A DNA stretch of 64,000 nt from Hymenobacter cyanobacteriorum (GTDB lineage Bacteria; Bacteroidota; Bacteroidia; Cytophagales; Hymenobacteraceae): assembly GCF_022631375.1 (NCBI RefSeq), contig NZ_JALBGC010000002.1:310001-374000 (forward strand), in the 5' to 3' direction. The translations under genes were made by a program, and so were the position numbers. The notes below the pieces were generated by a model, which was not told the DNA's origin, did no database searches, and saw only the letters and a program-made list of their open reading frames with translations. Of this stretch, positions 16,820-24,636 are shown in pieces (positions within the stretch are counted from its first letter, which is position 1; the number at the start of each line of letters is the position of its first letter).

Positions 16820-18199
16820 ATGCCCAACACCGCTACCTTCTCGCCGCCTGTTTCTGCCGCTGCGCTTCCGGCCTGGGCCGTTCGCTACCGCGCCGTGCGT
16901 GCCCAGAGCACGGTCCTGTGCGCCCCCCTGCTGCCCGAAGACACGGTGGTGCAGCCCACGCTCGACGTGAGCCCGCCCAAGTGGCACCTGGCCCACACCA
17001 CCTGGTTTTGGGAAACGTTTCTGCTGCGCGAGTACGCGCCGGGCTACCAGGAATTCCACCCGCAGTACGCCTACCTGTTCAATTCCTACTACAACTCGCT
17101 GGGCTCGCGCGTGAACCGCGCCGACCGCGGCACGCTCTCGCGCCCGGCCCTGGCCGAGGTGCTAGCCTACCGCGCCCACGTCGATGCTGCCCTGCTGGCC
17201 CTGCTGGAAAATGAGGCCAGCCTGCCCGAAGTGTTTTTCGAGCTGCTGGAGCTGGGCCTGCAGCACGAGCAGCAGCACCAGGAGCTGCTGGCCACCGACA
17301 TCAAGTACATTCTCAGCACCAGCCCGCTGGCCCCGGCTTATTTGGAGTTAAAAGTTAAAAGTGAAGAGCTAAGGGTTAATTCAACTGAAGCCGAAGCATC
17401 TGCCGAATCAATTCTTAATTCCTCACTTTTAACTTTTAACTCCACGAGCGCAGCGCAGTGGCTGCCGGTGCCGGGCGGGGTACACCGCATTGGGTTTCAG
17501 GAGGAAGGGTTTTGCTTCGATAATGAACTGGCGGCCCACGACGTGCTGCTGGTGCCCTTCGAGCTGCAAAACCGCCTCGTGACCAACGCCGAATACCTGG
17601 CTTTCATCGAGGCCGGGGGCTACCGCGATTTCCGCTACTGGATGGGAGAGGGCTGGGACCTGGCGCAGGCGCAAGGCTGGGAAGCCCCGCTGTACTGGGT
17701 GCGGCAGCAAGGCGGCTGGTTCCGCTTCACGCACCACGGGCTGCGGCCGGTGGAACTGGCCGCGCCGGTCACGCACATCAGCTTTTACGAGGCCGACGCC
17801 TACGCCAACTGGGCCGGGGCGCGCCTGCCCACCGAGGCCGAGTGGGAAGCCGCTGCCCGCCACTTCGAACCCACTACCGCCGCCGGCACCTGGCTCGAAA
17901 GCAGCCTATTCGACCCGCAGCCTTTGCCCGCCGATGCCGACCCCACCCAATGCCACCAGCTGCTGGGCGACTGCTGGGAATGGACCTACTCGGCCTACCA
18001 CGCCTACCCGGGCTACACCCGCGCCGCCGGGGCGCTGGGCGAGTACAACGGCAAGTTTATGGTGAACCAGCTGGTGCTGCGCGGCGGCTCGTGTGCCACG
18101 CCCGAAAGCCACATTCGCATCAGCTACCGCAATTTTTTTCACGCCGACAAGCGCTGGCAGTTCACGGGCCTGCGGCTGGCCCGGTCGTCTGACCAGTAA
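16820..18199 (+). CDS. egtB: Ergothioneine synthase EgtB (sulfoxide synthase)
   Basis: Non-haem iron enzyme coupling a thiol (gamma-Glu-Cys or Cys) to trimethylhistidine. 459 residues. A DinB-like helical domain (about 15-165) carries the iron-binding histidines in 'KWHLAHTTWFWE' and 'LQHEQQHQELL'. The FGE-sulfatase domain (about 214-455) has 'PVTHISFYEADAYANWAGAR', 'LPTEAEWEAA', 'GDCWEWT', 'VLRGGSCAT' and 'RISYRNFF'. Between the domains, residues about 175-208 are encoded by a palindromic repeat (17344-17443). EgtD follows on the same strand after 121 bp, completing the minimal pathway. Confidence 0.94.
   Translation: MPNTATFSPPVSAAALPAWAVRYRAVRAQSTVLCAPLLPEDTVVQPTLDVSPPKWHLAHTTWFWETFLLREYAPGYQEFHPQYAYLFNSYYNSLGSRVNRADRGTLSRPALAEVLAYRAHVDAALLALLENEASLPEVFFELLELGLQHEQQHQELLATDIKYILSTSPLAPAYLELKVKSEELRVNSTEAEASAESILNSSLLTFNSTSAAQWLPVPGGVHRIGFQEEGFCFDNELAAHDVLLVPFELQNRLVTNAEYLAFIEAGGYRDFRYWMGEGWDLAQAQGWEAPLYWVRQQGGWFRFTHHGLRPVELAAPVTHISFYEADAYANWAGARLPTEAEWEAAARHFEPTTAAGTWLESSLFDPQPLPADADPTQCHQLLGDCWEWTYSAYHAYPGYTRAAGALGEYNGKFMVNQLVLRGGSCATPESHIRISYRNFFHADKRWQFTGLRLARSSDQ
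17344..17443. repeat. Palindromic element inside egtB coding sequence
   Basis: Two 39-bp arms (17344-17382 and 17405-17443) match at about 33 of 39 positions as inverted repeats; the outer 21 bp are identical (GGAGTTAAAAGTTAAAAGTG...). The A/T-rich composition contrasts with the gene. It is translated in frame as 'LKVKSEELRVNS...LLTFNST' in the linker between the DinB and FGE domains. Confidence 0.9.
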
Positions 18200-18320
18200 C
18201 ATTTAACAGTTCTTTCTTCCGCTTCTTTTCCCATCCGCACTGCTGCTGCCTTTCCGTCCGGCCAACTACCACAAGTAGCCGGGCGCGCAAAGTCGGCAAC
18301 TGCTACATGTTACTTGTTAC

Positions 18321-19277
18321 ATGACAACTGAATTGACCGACCTGGCCCGGCACGTGGCCGAAGGCCTGGCCCGTAACCCCAAAGCGCTGTCGTCGATGTA
18401 TTTCTACGACGACGCGGGCAGCCGCCTGTTTCAGCAAATAATGGCGCTGCCTGAGTATTACCCCACGCGGGCCGAATTTGCCATTTTCCGGACGCACGGG
18501 GCGGCCATTGGGGCGGCGCTGGGCGGCACCGCCGGCGAGCCGTTTACACTGGTGGAGCTGGGAGCTGGCGATGGCGCCAAAACCAAGCTGCTGCTGCGCG
18601 AGCTGCTGGCTGCCAATTCTGACTTCACCTATGCCCCCGTCGATATTTCGGCCGGGGCCATGAGCGGGCTGGTGGCCACGCTGGCCGCCGAGCTGCCGGC
18701 CTTGCGCGTGGTGCCCGTAGTGGAGAGCTACGCCGACGCGCTTGACCAGCTGCGCACCCAGCCCGGCCGCAAAGCGGTGCTGTTTCTGGGCTCGAACATC
18801 GGCAACTTCGGGCCGGCCGAGCGGCTCGATTTCCTGCGCCAGCTGGCCACCCCGCTCGGGGCCGATGACCGCCTGCTCATCGGGTTTGATTTGCGGAAGG
18901 ACCCGCGCCGCATTCGGGCAGCCTACGACGACGCGCAGGGCATCACGGCCGCCTTCAACCTGAACCTGCTCACCCGCCTCAACCGCGAGCTGGGGGCCGA
19001 TTTCGACCTGGCCCGCTGGCAGCACTACACCGACTACGAGCCCCTGACCGGGGCCGTGCGCTCGTTCCTTGTGAGCACCGAGGCGCAGAATATTCACTTC
19101 GAAGCGTTGGAAACGACGGTGCACTTCGCGGCCTGGGAGGTTATTCATACCGAAAACTCTTACAAATTCACCCGCCCCCAGATTGAAGCCCTGGCCGCCG
19201 AGGCAGGCCTGCGGGTGGTCGACTTTTTCACCGACGGCGCCGGCGACTTTGCCGACGTGGTGCTGGCCGCGCGGTAG
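18321..19277 (+). CDS. egtD: L-histidine N-alpha-methyltransferase
   Basis: SAM-dependent trimethylation of histidine to hercynine, the first ergothioneine step. 318 residues. Landmarks: 'LSSMYFYDDAGSRLFQQIM' at the N-terminus with 'PEYYPTRAE', the SAM motif 'LVELGAGDGAKT' (about 74-85), 'VLFLGSNIGNF' and 'LLIGFDLRKDP'. The C-terminal 'TENSYKFT' matches the histidine-binding segment of EgtD. ATG at 18321. Directly downstream of egtB, it probably shares an operon; the gap holds no recognisable terminator. Confidence 0.95.
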   Translation: MTTELTDLARHVAEGLARNPKALSSMYFYDDAGSRLFQQIMALPEYYPTRAEFAIFRTHGAAIGAALGGTAGEPFTLVELGAGDGAKTKLLLRELLAANSDFTYAPVDISAGAMSGLVATLAAELPALRVVPVVESYADALDQLRTQPGRKAVLFLGSNIGNFGPAERLDFLRQLATPLGADDRLLIGFDLRKDPRRIRAAYDDAQGITAAFNLNLLTRLNRELGADFDLARWQHYTDYEPLTGAVRSFLVSTEAQNIHFEALETTVHFAAWEVIHTENSYKFTRPQIEALAAEAGLRVVDFFTDGAGDFADVVLAAR

Positions 19278-19307
19278 TAGCGGAGAAAGTAGAGTCTGAT
19301 AAAACAG

Positions 19308-19401
19308 AACGTCATGCTGAGCCTGCCGAAGCATCTCTACTGCGCAACTAATTAACTTTAGTATTGCGGTAGAGATGCTTCGGCAGGCTCAGCATGACGT
19401 T
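19308..19401. repeat. Family-B palindromic element, copy 1
   Basis: Arms 19308-19340 and 19369-19401 are 33-bp inverted repeats beginning AACGTCATGCTGAGCCTGCC, then GAAGCATCTCTAC. Related to family A (GTCAT.CTGAGC core) but with AAGCATCTC in place of AAGGACCTTATC. Confidence 0.9.
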
Positions 19402-19427
19402 TTTCATTGTCCATTTACCAACCTGTC

Positions 19428-20561
19428 ATGTCTGACGCTGCTTCTTCAATTCCGCTCCTCAGCCTGGCCTCGGGCTACGGCCACTTTGCCGTTCCTCCGG
19501 TAGCACTGGCTGCTGCCATTGCCGCGCTGGCTACGGCCGGACAACAGGCCGCACCGCTGGCCGTGGCCCCGGCCGCCGGCTTGCCCGCGCTGCGGGCGGC
19601 CCTGGCGGCCCGCTACCGCCGCCGGGGTGCGCCGGGCGTGGAAGCCGAAAACGTGCTGGTGACGGCCGGAGCCAAAACCGGCCTCTTCGCCGTGCTGAGC
19701 GAGCTGCTGCAGCCCGGCGACGACGTGCTGCTGCCCACGCCCAACTGGTTCGGCTTTGGCGAGCTGGTGCGCCGGGCCGGGGGCCAGCTGCGGACGCTGC
19801 TGTTGGATGCCGCTGACAATTACAACCTCACGCCGGAGGCGCTGCGGGCGGCCCTCACGCCGGCCACGCGCCTGCTCATCCTCAGCAACCCCAACAACCC
19901 CACCGGCCGGGTGCTTTCGGCCGCAGAGTGGGCCGGCCTGCTGGCTGTCACGGCCGAATTTCCGGGCCTTTGGGTGCTGAGCGACGAGATTTACGAGGGC
20001 ATCAGCTTTGGGGCCGCGCCGGTGCCCACGCTGCTGGCCCAGCCGGGCAGCCACGCCCGGCACGTGGTGGTGAGCGGGTTTTCGAAGTCGCTGGCGCTGG
20101 CGGGCTGGGGCGTGGGCTGCCTGGCGGCCCCACCCGCGCTGGCGGCGGCCGTGGCGGCGCGGCTGTTTGCCACCGGCGTGGCCGTGCCCGTGCCCGTCCA
20201 GCTAGCCGCGCTGGCCGCCACCGAGCACGCCGAAGCCATTGGCGCGGTGCTGTGCGCGCAGCTGCAGCCCACCCGGCAACAGCTGCTCGACGGCCTAGCG
20301 GCCCTGCCCGGGGCCGAGGCAGTAGCTGCGCCCGAAGGCACTTATTACGTGTTTGCCGATTTCCGCCGCTTTCTGCCGGCTGGCCTGCCGCCCGCTGACG
20401 CCTCGGCGGCGCTGGTGCGGCAGCTGGCGGCGGCCGGCGTGGAAGTGGTAGATGGCGCTACCTGCGGCGCGCCGGGCTTCGTCCGCCTCTCCTACGCGGT
20501 GCCGGAAAAGGTGCTGACGGAGGCGCTGGTGCGGCTGCGGGCCGGGCTGGTAAGCGAGTAG
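19428..20561 (+). CDS. PLP-dependent aminotransferase, class I/II fold
   Basis: 377 residues from the ATG at 19428. Conserved fold type I features: 'SNPNNPTGRVLS' (about residue 150), 'WVLSDEIYEGISF' (PLP Asp/Tyr), and the Schiff-base lysine in 'VVSGFSKSLALAGWGVG' (about 218). The closest familiar relatives are aspartate/tyrosine-type aminotransferases, but C-S lyases share the fold. Because it follows egtB and egtD, it could supply the EgtE C-S lyase step; a family-B hairpin separates it from egtD, so the link is only positional. The protein is very alanine-rich. Confidence 0.85.
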   Translation: MSDAASSIPLLSLASGYGHFAVPPVALAAAIAALATAGQQAAPLAVAPAAGLPALRAALAARYRRRGAPGVEAENVLVTAGAKTGLFAVLSELLQPGDDVLLPTPNWFGFGELVRRAGGQLRTLLLDAADNYNLTPEALRAALTPATRLLILSNPNNPTGRVLSAAEWAGLLAVTAEFPGLWVLSDEIYEGISFGAAPVPTLLAQPGSHARHVVVSGFSKSLALAGWGVGCLAAPPALAAAVAARLFATGVAVPVPVQLAALAATEHAEAIGAVLCAQLQPTRQQLLDGLAALPGAEAVAAPEGTYYVFADFRRFLPAGLPPADASAALVRQLAAAGVEVVDGATCGAPGFVRLSYAVPEKVLTEALVRLRAGLVSE

Positions 20562-20583
20562 GGGCGGGGCTTGTCCCCGCCCG
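20561..20583. terminator. GC-rich hairpin after the aminotransferase gene
   Basis: GGGCGGGG (20562-20569) pairs with CCCCGCCC (20575-20582) across a TTGT-type loop. A further CCCCGCCCCG at about 20634 can pair with the left arm, suggesting a larger palindrome. There is no U-tract, so terminator function is uncertain. Confidence 0.4.
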
Positions 20584-20669
20584 TCGTTGAACGGCCTTGT
20601 TGAAACGGTACGACTACCCAGACTAGGGCCGGCCCCGCCCCGACACTTCTGGCCCGAAAACGGTCGGCG

Positions 20670-20677
20670 TACCTTTG
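20670..20677 (+). promoter_or_regulatory. -7 box for the MATE exporter
   Basis: TACCTTTG matches TAnnTTTG and lies 21 nt before the ATG at 20699. No clear -33 TTG is seen at the expected spacing. Confidence 0.5.
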
Positions 20678-20698
20678 CCCCAATTAAAAACAGGCGTT

Positions 20699-22063
20699 AT
20701 GTTGGAGAAATTACGGCCGCACTGGCGGCCGACAATGCTGCTGGCCTACCCGGTGGTGCTGTCGCAGGTGGGGCACATTCTGGTAGGGTTTGTCGATTCG
20801 GTGCTGGTGGGCAAGCTGGGCACGGTGCCGCTGGCCGCTGTGAGCCTGGGCGTGAACAGCGTGAATGTCATCATGATTCTGGGTATTGGCCTGAGCATGG
20901 GCAGCGTGCCCCTGGTGGCCGCCGCCGATGGCCGCCGTGACTCTGTCGACTTGGCCCGGCTGCTGGTATCGTCGGTGTGGCTGAGCGCGCTGGCCGGCTT
21001 GGCGCTGGCAGGGCTGGGGCAGCTGGTGCCCACGCTGCTGCACTTTCTGGGCCAGCCGCCCGAAGTGCAGGCCCTGGCCGCGCCTTGGGTGCGGGTCATT
21101 AGCTGGTCGTTTCTGCCGCTGATGCTGTTTCAGGGCTTCCGCGAATTTGCCGAAGGGCTGGGCCTCACGCGGCAGGCCATGTGGCTGTCCATCGGGGCCA
21201 ACGTGGTGAACGCGGCCTTGTGCTACGCCCTCATTTTTGGGAACTGGGGCGCGCCCGCGCTGGGCATGATGGGCGCGGCCTGGGCCACGCTCATTTCGCG
21301 CTGGCTGATGGCCCTGCTAATGGGGGCCTACGTACTGCTGGCCCCGCGCCTGGCCGGCGTGCGGGCCGCTATTCAAAACTGGCTACCCGACGGCCCCACG
21401 CTGCTGCGCCTCTTCGACCTGGGCGCGCCCATTGGCGTGCAAATGGCTTTCGAAGTTGGGGCTTTTGCCCTGGCGGCCATCATGATTGGCTGGCTGGGCG
21501 CGGTGCCGCTGGCCGCCCACCAGGTCGCCATCAACCTGGCTTCGATGACCTACATGGCGGCCAGCGGCATTGCGGCGGCGGCCACCATTCGGGTGGGGCG
21601 GCTGTCGGGCGCGGGCAGCCGGGCCGAGGCGCGCCTGGCCGGCGCGGCGGCCTACGTGCTGGGCTTTGCCTTCATGGGCAGCATGGGACTGCTGTTTATC
21701 GTGTTCCGCCACCACGCGCCGCTGCTGTATAGCCACGACCCGGCCGTGGTGGCCCAGGCCGGCACCCTGCTGCTGATTGCGGCCCTGTTTCAGGTGTCCG
21801 ACGGCTTGCAGGTGGTGGGGCTAGGCGCGCTGCGCGGGCTCGGCGACGTGAAGGTGCCCTCGGTGGTGGCGCTGTTGGCTTACTGGGCCGTGGCCCTGCC
21901 GCTGGGCTACTGGCTGGGCTTCGGCCTGCGCCTGGGCGCGCCCGGGGTGTGGACCGGCCTGCTCGTCGGCCTCAGCATCGTGGCTGTGGTGCTCATAGTG
22001 CGCTTCCGCCGCGAAACCGCGCCCGAATACGTAGCCCCCGTGCCTGCCCCGGAGCTGGTGTAG
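20699..22063 (+). CDS. MATE family efflux transporter
   Basis: 454 residues, about 12 membrane helices in two similar halves, as in MATE multidrug exporters driven by Na+ or H+. Characteristic segments: 'YPVVLSQVGHILVGFVDSVL' (helix 1 region), 'LGAPIGVQMAFEVGAFALAA' (helix 7 region, the family repeat) and 'PLAAHQVAINLASMTYM'. The ATG at 20699 is supported by the TACCTTTG box upstream; an in-frame start at 20675 would overlap that box. Substrate unknown. Confidence 0.93.
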   Translation: MLEKLRPHWRPTMLLAYPVVLSQVGHILVGFVDSVLVGKLGTVPLAAVSLGVNSVNVIMILGIGLSMGSVPLVAAADGRRDSVDLARLLVSSVWLSALAGLALAGLGQLVPTLLHFLGQPPEVQALAAPWVRVISWSFLPLMLFQGFREFAEGLGLTRQAMWLSIGANVVNAALCYALIFGNWGAPALGMMGAAWATLISRWLMALLMGAYVLLAPRLAGVRAAIQNWLPDGPTLLRLFDLGAPIGVQMAFEVGAFALAAIMIGWLGAVPLAAHQVAINLASMTYMAASGIAAAATIRVGRLSGAGSRAEARLAGAAAYVLGFAFMGSMGLLFIVFRHHAPLLYSHDPAVVAQAGTLLLIAALFQVSDGLQVVGLGALRGLGDVKVPSVVALLAYWAVALPLGYWLGFGLRLGAPGVWTGLLVGLSIVAVVLIVRFRRETAPEYVAPVPAPELV

Positions 22064-22093
22064 CGGGGCGGAACGGTTTTTGACCGACGCTCA

Positions 22094-22140
22094 TTTATTG
22101 GCTGTCATCCTGAGCGCAACGCAGGATGACAGCCAATAAA
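22094..22140. repeat. Family-A element, shortened copy 3
   Basis: A perfect 19-bp inverted repeat (TTTATTGGCTGTCATCCTG, 22094-22112, with 22122-22140) around AGCGCAACG. Only the outer part of the family-A arm remains, so it looks like a copy that lost its centre. It also resembles a terminator after the MATE gene. Confidence 0.8.
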
Positions 22141-22166
22141 TCACGGCTGTCTTTTCCCTATTTTCG

Positions 22167-22739
22167 ATGCATTCATTCCTTTTTCCACTGCTGTTGGTTG
22201 GGCTGCTGCAAAGCCCCGCGGCTGGCCCAGCCCGCCAGGCCCCGGCGGCCAAACCCGCTGCCCCGCTGATAACTTGGTCGGCCGAACGCCGCCTCACGCT
22301 GGCCGATTTCCAGGCCCGCGCCCCACTGGGCGACCCGTTGTCAGCCTCTACTTCGTCTAACATCAAAGCCGATGCGGCCTGCAAGGACTACGTATTCAGC
22401 AGCACCGTTACGGCCACCTTCGACCCCAATACGTCGTGGTTTCGCAACCCTAAAACAGCTTCGGAAACCTTGCTGCGGCACGAGCAGCTGCACTTCGACA
22501 TCACGGAGGTGTATACGCGCATCATGCGCCAGAAGCTTCAGTTGTTCGCCGCCAAGGCCAACTGCGAGAAGCTGCAGCCGGGCTTCAACAACACCACCAA
22601 GCTGGTGTATGCGGCTTGGGACAACGAGCAGAACCGCTACGACCAGGAAACCAACCACGGCCTGAACGCCGCCCGCCAGGCCGCCTGGGAAAAGCAGACC
22701 GCCGCCAAGCTGGACATGCTCAAGCCCTTCGCCCAATAG
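22167..22739 (+). CDS. Secreted DUF922 protein
   Basis: 190 residues with an N-terminal signal (HSFLFPLLLVGLLQSPAAG). The core shows 'LITWSAERRLTLADFQ' and a zinc-protease-like 'LLRHEQLHFDITEVYTR' (HEQLH, about residue 108), the typical DUF922 pattern. Family members are predicted metal-dependent proteases, but proof is lacking. ATG at 22167. The csaA-like gene begins 10 bp after the stop, suggesting co-transcription. Confidence 0.82.
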   Translation: MHSFLFPLLLVGLLQSPAAGPARQAPAAKPAAPLITWSAERRLTLADFQARAPLGDPLSASTSSNIKADAACKDYVFSSTVTATFDPNTSWFRNPKTASETLLRHEQLHFDITEVYTRIMRQKLQLFAAKANCEKLQPGFNNTTKLVYAAWDNEQNRYDQETNHGLNAARQAAWEKQTAAKLDMLKPFAQ

Positions 22740-22748
22740 CCCCGCCCC

Positions 22749-23093
22749 ATGCCGGATAACGCACTTTCCTGGGCCGAGTTCGAGCGCGTCGACCTGCGCG
22801 TGGGCACCATCGTGGAGGCGCGCGCTTTTCCCGAAGCGCGCCGCCCGGCCTACCAGCTGCTCATCGACTTCGGCTCCGCCATCGGCCTGAAAAAGTCCAG
22901 CGCCCAGATTACCCACCATTATTCGCTGGCCGAGCTGCCCGGCCGCCAGGTGCTGGCCGTGGTGAATTTCCCGCCCAAGCAAATCGGGAAATTCCGCTCC
23001 GAAGTGCTGGTCACCGGCTTCGCCGATGCCGATGGCCACATTGTGCTGGCCGCCGTGGCCGGCCCCGTGCCCAACGGCCAGCGGCTGGTGTGA
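22749..23093 (+). CDS. csaA: CsaA-type tRNA-binding protein
   Basis: 114 residues forming a single EMAP/Arc1p-type OB-fold domain. Landmarks: 'FERVDLRVGTIVEAR' at the N-terminus, 'SSAQITHHYSLAELPGRQVL', 'AVVNFPPKQIGKFRSEVLV' and the C-terminal 'VPNGQRL'. CsaA proteins bind tRNA-like structures and have been described as chaperone-like or export-related in Bacillus. ATG at 22749, 10 bp after the DUF922 stop. Convergent with the DUF4296 gene, with only 2 bp between stops. Confidence 0.93.
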   Translation: MPDNALSWAEFERVDLRVGTIVEARAFPEARRPAYQLLIDFGSAIGLKKSSAQITHHYSLAELPGRQVLAVVNFPPKQIGKFRSEVLVTGFADADGHIVLAAVAGPVPNGQRLV

Positions 23094-23095
23094 AG

Positions 23096-23494
23096 CTACC
23101 CGTGCGGCACGGCCGGTGGCCCTACTGGCAGCGGTGCGTACTTCTTCTGCCGTTCTTTCAGCGTGTCGACAACGGCTTGGTACATGTCGGGCAGGTCCTT
23201 GCCGTGCGCGCTGTAGTAGCGGTAGCTGTGCTGCAGGGCCGAATCGGTGACCTGCCATTTCCAGTACAGGCTTTTCTGCTGCGCCAGAAACAGGGCGCGG
23301 GCCGAATCGGGCGCAAGCCGGCTGTTTTCGACCTGGGCTTCGAGCTGGTGCAGGTCGGCCAGCAGGGGCACCATGCGCTCTTTGGGGAGCAGGTCGGCGG
23401 GCTGGGGAGCTTCTTCGGGGCGCTGGCAGGCGGCCAGGGCCAGCAGCAGAATGGGCAGGAGCGAGGGCAGGCCGCAGCGGCAAAATGTTTTCAC
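23096..23494 (-). CDS. DUF4296 lipoprotein
   Basis: 132 residues, GTG start at 23494. The signal ends in a lipobox LALAAC (Cys about 23), followed by 'KERMVPLLADLHQLEAQVE', 'LFLAQQKSLYWKWQVTDSAL' and 'HSYRYYSAHGKDLPDMYQAV', the helical pattern of DUF4296, a Bacteroidota family of unknown function. A perfect TAACTTTG (23499-23506, minus strand) lies 4 nt before the GTG, predicting an almost leaderless mRNA and supporting this start. Confidence 0.85.
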   Translation of the reverse strand: MKTFCRCGLPSLLPILLLALAACQRPEEAPQPADLLPKERMVPLLADLHQLEAQVENSRLAPDSARALFLAQQKSLYWKWQVTDSALQHSYRYYSAHGKDLPDMYQAVVDTLKERQKKYAPLPVGPPAVPHG

Positions 23495-23516
23495 ACCGCA
23501 AAGTTAGCCGCCGGGT

Positions 23517-23598
23517 AGCGGTTAGCCATTAGCGGCCGGCTGTTAGCTTTGGGCCCGCCCAACGGCAGCTGTCAGCTAAAAGCTAATGGCTAATAGCT
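23517..23598. repeat. Family-F palindromic element
   Basis: Left arm 23517-23548 and right arm 23567-23598 are imperfect inverted repeats built from TTAGCCATTAGC / GCTAATGGCTAA and AGCTGTCAGCT-like units. It fills the divergent region between DUF4296 and DUF58. Confidence 0.75.
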
Positions 23599-23605
23599 AT
23601 ATCTC

Positions 23606-24508
23606 ATGAATCCCTCCGTGCCCCTGGCCCTCACCGAACTGGTGCGCCGCCTGCGCCACCTCGAAATCCGCATTCGCAAGGCGGTGGAGGCCCAGCTGCA
23701 GGGCGATTTCCACTCCGTGTTCAAGGGCACCGGCCTGGAGTTTGACGACGTGCGCCTGTACCAGTACGGCGACGAGGTGCGCGCCATCGACTGGGCCGTG
23801 AGCAGCAAGGGCCACGGCACCTTCGTGAAAACCTACAAGGAGGAAAAGGAGCAGCAGGTGCTGGTGCTGCTCGACGTGAGCGGCTCGCTCGACGTGGGCG
23901 ACGGCCAGCGCCGCAAGCTCGACGTAGCTCGCGACATTGCCGGGCTGCTGGCCCTCTCGGCCGCCCGGCAGGGCTCGGCCCTGGGCCTGCTGGCTTTCTC
24001 CGACCAGCAGGAGCTGTACCTGCCGGCCGCCAAAGGCCCCCGCGCCGCTTATGCCCTGATTAACCGGCTGTTCAGCCTGCAGCCCGCATCGCAGCGCACG
24101 GGGCTGGCCGCTGGCATCCGGCAGGCGCTGGGGCTGCTGAAGCGGCGCACGCTGGTGGTGCTCGTGTCCGATTTCATCGATGGGAATTATGAGCGCGAGC
24201 TCACCATGCTGGCCCAGCGCCACGACCTGATTGTGGTGCAGCTGCTGGCCCCGCGCGAGCGCCGCTTCCCGGCCCTGGGCATCGTGCCCCTGCGCGACGC
24301 TGAAACCGGCCAGGTGCGCTGGGTGAACACCTCGGCCGCCGCCTTCCGGGCCAGCATCGAGGCCGCCGCCGACCGCCACGAGGCCGAGCTCGTGAACCTA
24401 TGCCGCCGCACCCGCACCGGCTTTCTGGCCCTGAGCACCGAGGGGGACTTCGTGCCCCAGCTCGTGAACTTGTTCCGGCACCGCCAGCAGTCGGGCCGGC
24501 GGGGGTAG
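23606..24508 (+). CDS. DUF58 / vWA-like protein of the aerotolerance (Bat) cluster
   Basis: 300 residues. DUF58 core: 'GDFHSVFKGTGLEFDDVRLY' and 'YGDEVRAIDWAVSSKG' (R-x-I-D-W signature), then a vWA-like fold with 'VLVLLDVSGSLDVGD' (MIDAS DxSxS) and 'LVVLVSDFIDG'. In Bacteroidota this gene normally sits between a MoxR ATPase and the BatA-E genes, a MoxR-chaperone system linked to envelope stress. Here moxR is absent upstream. A hairpin terminator and two unrelated genes separate it from the next cluster member. Confidence 0.92.
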   Translation: MNPSVPLALTELVRRLRHLEIRIRKAVEAQLQGDFHSVFKGTGLEFDDVRLYQYGDEVRAIDWAVSSKGHGTFVKTYKEEKEQQVLVLLDVSGSLDVGDGQRRKLDVARDIAGLLALSAARQGSALGLLAFSDQQELYLPAAKGPRAAYALINRLFSLQPASQRTGLAAGIRQALGLLKRRTLVVLVSDFIDGNYERELTMLAQRHDLIVVQLLAPRERRFPALGIVPLRDAETGQVRWVNTSAAAFRASIEAAADRHEAELVNLCRRTRTGFLALSTEGDFVPQLVNLFRHRQQSGRRG

Positions 24509-24530
24509 GGGCGGCCGGGCGGTACTTGGC

Positions 24531-24551
24531 GGCGCCGCGCGGCGCCGTTTT
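24531..24551 (+). terminator. Probable terminator after DUF58 gene
   Basis: GGCGCC-GCGC-GGCGCC stem (24531-24546) followed by GTTTT. It separates DUF58 from the quinone oxidoreductase/AraC pair. Confidence 0.55.
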
Positions 24552-24636
24552 GGCTAAGACAAAAGGCAGTTTGGTTAAGCCGGCTTTTTCGGAGGGTCAG
24601 ACCTTTGTATCGTCAACAAACCGAAAAGAACTCCTA

